DNA of 64,000 nt from Mrakia gelida (lineage: Eukaryota; Basidiomycota; Tremellomycetes; Cystofilobasidiales; Mrakiaceae): contig BRON01000010.1 of NCBI GenBank assembly GCA_024345305.1, forward strand, positions 62,001 to 126,000. Reading direction: 5' to 3'. Position numbers and translations under genes: made by a program. Below, one piece after another: positions 57,871-64,000 of this stretch. Numbering within the stretch: the stretch's first letter is position 1; each line of letters opens with the position of its first letter. The notes under the pieces were generated by a model. That model made no database searches. It was not told the DNA's origin and saw only the letters and a program-made list of their open reading frames with translations.

Positions 57871-58763
57871 AATTGAGGAGGAGAGGTTGAGGAGGGTATT
57901 GGCGAGGGAGGAGGGTTAAGGTAGTCGAGGGGAGGTGGTATGGACGAGTGAAGTAAGCTGAAAGAGGAAGAAACGAAGCGACCAAAGCGAGGGTCAACAC
58001 GGGTTCCTGGATCCCCTCTCCCCTTCTCCCTCCCTTCCCTAAGACCCCAACCTCTCTCTTTTACTCACTGGTAGAAGGCGATAAAGCTCTAGTAGACGAC
58101 CTGCGAAAGAAATGGCGAAAAAGAGCGAAGGGGTCAGCTCAGAGCTTGTTTCTGCTTCCCTCCTCCCTCCTCCCACCCCCCTCTTTCCCTCCCCTCCCCT
58201 CCCTCAAGCTCATCCTCCCTTCCCCTTCGTCCATCCAGCTCGATACTCACGAAGAAGTGTATATGAGAGTCTGAGCGAGGGTCAGGTCGATGAGAGCGAG
58301 CGAGAGGGTCCTTGAGACGAACGAGAGGCGAGAAAGAGAGTGGCGAAGGTGAGTCGAGCAGGTGGAAGTCGGGAGGAAAGGAACGAGGGAGGTGAAGTTG
58401 GCTTCTAAAGGGTCGGCTGAGCGGTCGTCAAGGGAGGAAGGTTTGCTCTCGACTCATCTGAGGCTGGTCAGGAGGTTGTCGAGTGAGACGCGACCTCTCT
58501 TGAGGTCGGAAAATCTTCCCTCCCTCGAAAACGGGGCTTCGTCTCGCCCGTTGTTCGACTCGCTCTCGCTTCTCCCTCCTCTTCCTCGTTGCGCTCGTTC
58601 TCGCTCCCAAGCGTCCAACGACTAAGACGAGACACCGCCGTCTGACGAGAGCTTGCCCAGACGTACTATCCCATATTTTCTCTCCCCTCCCACACCTCCA
58701 AAACCTCGTCCAAACCATCATCACAGATCGTGTCCCTCCCTCCCTCCTCCTTCCACCCCCTCC
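57871..58763. other. Leader remnant of the duplicated block and NDUFAF7 3' end
   Basis: 893 nt. The first two thirds match 11640-12190 (tcaacacgggttcctg; gacgacctgcgaaagaaat). The duplication fades near 58515. The rest is pyrimidine-rich and approaches the NDUFAF7 stop. No gene seen. Confidence 0.5.
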
Positions 58764-61700
58764 TCAAAACAAAAACCCCGCGTTCCTATACCACCTCAAC
58801 ATCACATCCTCCCCATCCTTCGTCTTCGTCATCCCTCCATCCTCTCCATAATGACTCAAAAACTCCTCATGCGTCCACACCCTCACCGGCCTACTCTTGA
58901 TCGTCCTCTCCAACTCCATCGTTTGAGGCGCGAAGTGTTTGGGTGGCCAAAGCGGGGGATGGGAAGCGAAGAACGTTGGTGGGAGGGTTGTTTTGATGGA
59001 GGGGTTGAGGAGGTGAGGGATGGAGAGGGGGGAGCGGAGGAGGGAGGGTGGCGGTGGAGGGAGGGAGGGAGGGAGGGTTTGGATGAGGGTGTAGAGGGCT
59101 AGGAAGAGGGGGAAATCTGTGGGAGGGGAGTGGGAAGGGAAAAAAAGGGGAGAGGGAGGGAGCGTCAGTGTGGGACGAGGTGAGAAGACGGGTGAAGGGA
59201 AAGGAAGGTCGAGAGAAACGAGGACGCGACGACGCGACGAGCTCTACTCGAATCGATCGGACTCACTCGTCGGGAAGAAGATGTCGAAGAAGCCGTGCTT
59301 CACCATGACCTGATTTACGACCCAAAACAAGCGCATGCGAGTCAGTTGGCGAGCGAGACGAAGTGTGAACGACGCGTCTGTCGAGGCGCGACGAGTCGAA
59401 ACGAAGAGCTCGAACTCACCGTCGTTACAGGGATCATCTCCCCCAGCTGCCTCGTCTGCACCACAGGAGCGTTCCATCCTTCTAAACTCTCTTCTAAGCT
59501 CGTGAAATCGGCGAGGAGCAACCGATCTGAGTTCGAACGACGAAGGAAGGAAAGGTCAGCTCCCGACAAGACGAAACGGGAGAAACGCGTCTTCTTCGCT
59601 CGAACGAAGTAACCCAGCCTTCGCCCAGCCTTCTCTCTCACGCCAACCTCGCTCCTGCACCCTCTAATCCAACCAAGAAGAGAACACAACTCACGTTTCG
59701 GGAACTTATCCCTCAACACCTCCATAAACACCATCGCCCTCGTCGGGATCCACTCGGGCTTCGTCAAGTTGGGCGCAAAGAACATCAAGTTGTGCTTCAA
59801 CCACCTCAGCATCGGTGAATTGGCGAACCACTTGTTCATCGCCGGAGGGTAGTTGTGTGGGGGTGGCAAGAGGGCTCGCAAGGCGAGGTACTGAGCGATG
59901 AGAGGGTCCGAAACGGGTTCGTAGACGGTGGTGAAGTCCCCGATGGGGTCGGTGACGATGACGGCTTGGAGAGGGAGGCCGGTGATGGAGTCGTAGCGGA
60001 TCATGTCGTGGGAGAAGTTGTCCTGTGGGAGGGGCAGGAGGGTGGGCAGGGTGAGTTTCGGGAAGGGAAGAGGGACGCGTCGAGAAGGGAGGGGAGAAAG
60101 GGGATGGGTTGGGAAGGAGAGAGAAGGGAGGAAGACTCACGAGAACCTCCATACCCATGAAGTAGCAAGGCTCGTTGACGACTTCGTCCCAATCGAAGAT
60201 GGACTTGTTGATGATCTCGACGGAGGCGTCGTGACCGTGCTCCTTCGCCATGGAAAGCTGCTTGTCGGCGAGTTGACTTGTGATCTCGATGATTCGGTAG
60301 CTTCATCAGCCGACAACCAAGCCAATGCGAAGTCAGTGGCGCCGTTTCTCGAAGTCGAGAAGGAGGAGAGGGAAGGAGAAACGCGTCGAGACCACGAAAC
60401 TCACCTCGTGTGCTCGTAAACCTCCGGCTCCTGCTCCCTGATGTAGTCGAGGATGTTGGTCATCAACGTTCCATTCCCCGCTCCCATCTCGAAGATGATC
60501 AGATCGTCGTAAGGGAAGTGCTTGAGCTTGTAGTCCGAAACGATCGCTCGAGCGACGGCTCGTCCGTACCAGGGCTGCGAAGAGACGCGTCGAAACGAAC
60601 GAAGGTCAGCTTTTCGGCTCTCTCTCTCTCTCTCTCCCTCCTTCCTTCCTCCTCTCTCCACCCATACCTCCCCACCCTCATTACAGGTTAGGGACTCACC
60701 TTAAACAGCTCCGTAGGCGTATGCCAAATCTGCCTCCCATCCTGCTCCCTCCTCGAAATCTCCGGAAACATCTCTCCCTGCGCTCCACTCTTGGTGATCC
60801 CCAGATTCTTCCTCCTCTCGACAGAGTCCGCGAACGCTCGATTCTTCTCCTGCTGGATCTTCTTCTCCTCCTGGAGGTACTCGTTGTATCGCCTGGCGAC
60901 GGTCTTGGTGAAGGCTGATCCGTTTTTGAGGGAGGGGATGTCGATAGGGTCGGAGGTGAAGATCTCGAGAGAGGGAGAGGAGAAGTAGCCGTAGTTGGGC
61001 TGGATTGACGGGCACGACGCGAAGCAAAGAGAAGAGAGCGTTCAGCAAGGGTGTACAGGATTTGATTGGTAGTCGGAAAGAGACTCACGTTGTAGAGATG
61101 ATCGTCCACGAACTCGCGCGAGAGCATGGTGACGGAGGTGGGAGGGATGATCCGATTGGCGACTTCTTTGGCTGTCACGCGACGGAAGGAGAGTTCAGAG
61201 TCGTCCGAAGGTTGAAGCCACTCGGTGAAACCGTTCTCCTTTGGAGCTGAAAGAAGGAAGGAAGAAGAGGAGGAGAGGTTGGGTTGGGTCAGCGGGCGGC
61301 TCCGGTGGGATGGTCGAAAGAACGAGCTCGTTTCCTCGATCAATTTGGGGCGAGCGAATATCTAGAGACCCTCATCGTGGAGATGAGACTCTCTTCTCTC
61401 CTTCTACCGACTGAGTAGAGCGTGGCTTGTAGAAATCGAAGCCCTCCGAGCTCGAGCTCCCCTCCCCTCCCCTCTTCGTCGAGCTCGCGCCTTCCCTCCT
61501 CCCATCTCCTCGTTCGACCGTCTCTCCCTTTGGACTCACTATAGTTGTGCAAAGGTTCGTTATCAAAATCTCCAGCTCTCTCTATCTCTCCCTTCTGCGA
61601 CGGGAACATTCTCGTCCACTCTTCCATCAACAGCTTCCTCTTGTCGATAACACCCTTCCCCTTGTCTCCTCCCAGCACGGTCGGTTTGAACTGAGTGTTC

Positions 61701-61954
61701 TTCCGCTGGGAATCCACCTTCCGAGGTTTCGTAGGCGTGAAAGTAGAGGAGGTAGGTTCCGGAGGAGGGCGTGGGCGAGGGGAGGGTTGCGGCTGAGGTT
61801 CAGGTTCAGGTTCGGGTTGAGGGCGAGAGGAGGAGGAAGGTGAAGGGGAGGAGAGATGGAACCGCCGTCGATGCTTTGGGAGAGGAGGATGGAGCAGGAG
61901 GGAAGAGGAGAGCTTCGAGGTCGACGCTATAGGGTGGCTGAGGCGGGGGATCAT
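58764..61954 (-). CDS. NDUFAF7: NDUFAF7/MidA, mitochondrial arginine methyltransferase for complex I assembly
   Basis: SAM-dependent methyltransferase of the MidA (DUF185) family, which methylates an arginine of the complex I subunit NDUFS2 during assembly. Starts MIPRLSHPIASTSKLSSSLL at 61954 with a basic presequence and a Pro-rich segment (PEPEPQPQPSPRPRPP). Family blocks in order are PPTSVTMLSREFVDDHLYN, PNYGYFSSPSLEIFTSDPID, PWYGRAVARAIVSDYK and LIIFEMGAGNGTLMTNILDY, the SAM-binding motif. Then come YRIIEITSQLADKQLSMAKE, NEPCYFMGMEVLDNFSHD, LLADFTSLEESLEGWNAPVV and VKHGFFDIFFPT. A longer-than-usual C terminus ends at 58764. Its presence suggests the organism retains respiratory complex I. 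Confidence 0.92.
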
Positions 61955-62303
61955 CGGAGGCCACGGCGAGAAAGGGGAGGGTATATGGAAGGATGAGGTC
62001 AGGTCGAGATGGTTGGAGGGGAAGGGAGGAAGGGAGGAGGTCGAAGCGGAGGGAGTCCGGGGAGACGTCCCGTCCTTTTCGACTCGAGAAATTCTGCCTC
62101 CAAAGTCAAGAGCTCATTTTTTGAACTTCTCGTTGAAGTGGTCCCTAGAAATCGTACTCTACCAAATAAAAAGGTCGTCAGGAGCGCGACCTCCTTCTCT
62201 GGAAAAAGACGTCCGCTCGAATGGACTCAACTTCCACGACCTCCTCCTCCTCCCTCTCCCTTCCGACCCATCCATCCCTCCCTCCCTCTCTCATCTTCTC
62301 ACG
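61955..62303. promoter_or_regulatory. Bidirectional promoter NDUFAF7/APSES factor
   Basis: 349 nt between divergent starts. A CT-rich leader is seen at 62230-62300. No MluI-box (ACGCGT) was noticed in this promoter itself. Confidence 0.4.
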
Positions 62304-64000
62304 ATGCAGAGTCCTATACCACCCGCTCATCTGAGCTTCCACAATCTAGCTCAACCTACAGGATCCCCTCAACCACCTCCAGCACCTCCTCCGCCAGCAG
62401 CAGCTCTCCCTCCTCTTGCTCCTCCTTCTTCTCAGCTCGTCGTCGAACCTTCCGCTGGATCTGAGCCTGAACCTCCAACTCCCAAGAGATTCGTGCCACC
62501 AGGAGAGGGTCATCCTCCAGGTGGAGCCTACGTCGGAGATACTGGAGCGAAACCCAACGTCTATACGGCCGTCTATTCCTCGGTGAGTTTGAAGAAGGAA
62601 GAGAAAGCAGGCTCGAAGGAGTTGGCCGGATTGGGAGAGAAGCGACCTCCTTCGAATCCATCTTCCCCTGCAACAAACCCAGCAAAGCTGACTTTCTCGC
62701 TTTCTTATAGATCCCCGTGTTCGAATGTATGGTTCGAGGTATCGCTGTGATGCGAAGGAGGTCTGATGCGTGAGTTATCTGCTTCTCTCGCTCTCTTCCC
62801 TCTCCCCTCCCTTTCCTTCCTTCGACCTTCCTCCCTCCTCCTCCCGTCTCGCTTCCTTCCTCGCCTCCTCTCTTCCATCTTCAAGCCATCCACTGACTCG
62901 TAGCCCTCTTCTGCTTTCCCTCATATAGATGGATGAACGCTGTACGTTTGAATCCTTCCTGTTCCCTCCTGCTCTCGAGCTCTCGAGTCGTCCCCTCCTC
63001 TTCGACGATCGGAAGACAACGTCTCATCAATCGCGTTCGCGTCACGTCCTTCTTCCCAAATCGACGTGTTGCTTGTCTTTTTCGGCTTCGTTAGACTCAA
63101 ATCCTCAAGGTTGCCGGAATCGAGAAGGGAAAGAGGACGAAAATCCTTGAGAAGGACATCATCCCTGGGCCAGGACCGTACGAGAAGGTTCAAGGAGGGT
63201 ACGGGAAGTATCAAGGGACTTGGTGAGTTCTTATGTCTCTCTCTCTCTCGCTTCCTGTCACGTTCTAGATGGGTTCAATTAGCTCGTCGAGGTGTCTCTA
63301 CCTCCAGGACTCCTGAGGAGCTCTCAGCCACCCTCCCTCCGTGCGAGCTCGAGCTCACCGTCCCTTCCTCTTCTTCCCTCCTTCCCTCTTCCATCAGGCT
63401 CCCGCTCGACCGATCTCTTGACCTCGCAACCCTCTATGGAGTCAACAACCTCCTCTCAGTTCTCTTCGACCACAATCTCAGCGATGCAGCAACCGTCGCA
63501 GCTCTCCCTACAGCAGGCCGTCAAGCTACTCCTTCGAAACCTCGGAACCCAACAGCAGGTCGACTCGGAGGTCCTCCTCAAGCTCGACAGCTTACCCTTC
63601 CTTCCCATCCTCCCACCTCCGGACTCCCTTACAACCCCAACATCGCCTCTCCCTTCCAACCCGTCCCCAACATCTACCACCACCCCATCCAACCAGCTTC
63701 CCACGGCGGTCAGGTCTACGGAGGACCTCAATCGAGTCAAGCTCAGATGATGGTCACCTCCTCGTCCTACCCTCAGCACTTCGCTCCTCAGCAGTACCAG
63801 CCACCACAGGCCTCGTCGTCGAAACGGCCGAGACAGGATGATGGAGACGAGGAGGCGAGGAGGATGGATCAGCTCGCGGAGGAGCATCGACGGGTCGCAG
63901 CTGGAGTGGTTTCGGTGCCAGGAGGAAGCTACCAGGGTGGATTGGAGCCGTATGGAGGTGACTCGTCGATGGGACCTCCTTCGTCGAAGAAGATGAGACC
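62304..64000 (+). CDS. MBP1: APSES (MBP1/SWI4-type) cell-cycle transcription factor, 5' part
   Basis: DNA-binding subunit of an MBF/SBF-like G1/S factor; the gene runs past the window end. Exons: 62304-62582, 62711-62769, 62929-62941 (13 nt), 63095-63222 and 63398 onward. A Pro/Ala-rich N terminus precedes the KilA-N/APSES domain: [89 protein letters not shown] and GKYQGTW are diagnostic for Mbp1/Swi4. After the domain come Pro/Gln-rich stretches and a basic run KRPRQDD. The ankyrin repeats expected further on are outside the window. The intron before LPLDRSL is about 175 nt and lacks a clean CTGAC. Confidence 0.9.

Larger units (their letters stand above)
55594..58515. repeat. Segmental duplication, right (decayed) copy
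   Basis: Direct, same-orientation copy of the block at 7655-12190. Gene order is kept: a plus-strand gene remnant, a convergent spacer, a minus-strand coiled-coil gene remnant, then the leader segment near 57960-58515. Spacing is contracted from about 4.5 to 2.9 kb. Confidence 0.85.

Noticed and set aside
1..64000. tRNA or rRNA genes
   Set aside because: I scanned for T-loop words such as GGTTCGA; the hits sit in coding sequence or lack partner stems.
1..64000. Transposons, CRISPR arrays, bacterial-style operons
   Set aside because: No transposase, reverse transcriptase or regular repeat-spacer pattern was seen; the intron-rich genes show this is eukaryotic DNA.

Overview
The window is nuclear DNA from an intron-dense fungus, most likely a basidiomycete yeast or smut-like lineage. 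Almost every gene is split by many short introns of about 60-110 nt. The introns carry GT donors, a strongly fixed CTGAC branch site (often GCTGAC) and CAG acceptors. Intergenic gaps are short and there are no operons. A Pucciniomycotina placement (Microbotryomycetes-like) is only my guess from intron density and composition. I worked from six-frame reading and hand splicing, so exon ends are predictions.

Layout. Bases 1-6890 hold the 3' end of a VIP1/Asp1 inositol-pyrophosphate kinase gene, CAF16 (minus), and two neighbouring mitochondrial import genes, PAM18 and TIM9. Bases 7655-13675 are an accessory block: an unrecognised gene, a coiled-coil/F-box-like gene and a second F-box-like gene. 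Bases 14019-22285 hold SPC2 (signal peptidase), a SAP-GNAT-ankyrin fusion gene and an MSC7-like aldehyde dehydrogenase. Bases 22830-36235 hold FOX2 (peroxisomal beta-oxidation), two tandem mitochondrial RRM-like genes, Y14/RBM8A, mitochondrial ribosomal bL12m and proteasome alpha2. Bases 36655-46915 hold an OCA1-type phosphatase, an F-box gene, a FHIT hydrolase, a fungal membrane protein and HBS1. Bases 47777-55487 hold a BAH-domain DNA cytosine methyltransferase gene and DNA polymerase iota. Bases 55594-58515 are a decayed second copy of the 7.6-12.2 kb accessory block. Bases 58764-64000 hold NDUFAF7 (complex I assembly) and the 5' part of an APSES (MBP1/SWI4-type) transcription factor.

Most genes are core housekeeping genes and do not form one pathway. 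There are small functional groupings: mitochondrial biogenesis (PAM18, TIM9, two RRM proteins, bL12m, NDUFAF7), RNA and translation quality control (CAF16, Y14, HBS1) and genome maintenance (methyltransferase, POLI).

The most unusual signals are these. (1) The methyltransferase has its catalytic Pro-Cys-Gln motif encoded across two microexons (18 and 24 nt); the predicted splice gives Gly instead of Cys, and the 24-nt exon lies in one arm of a perfect 22-bp hairpin. Motifs IX and X were also not found. (2) A direct segmental duplication about 48 kb apart has one copy visibly pseudogenised. (3) There is a SAP-GNAT-ankyrin protein. (4) Several genes contain microexons, including 8 nt in POLI and 13 nt in two others. 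(5) The palindrome GACGCGTC recurs, often between branch site and acceptor of introns.
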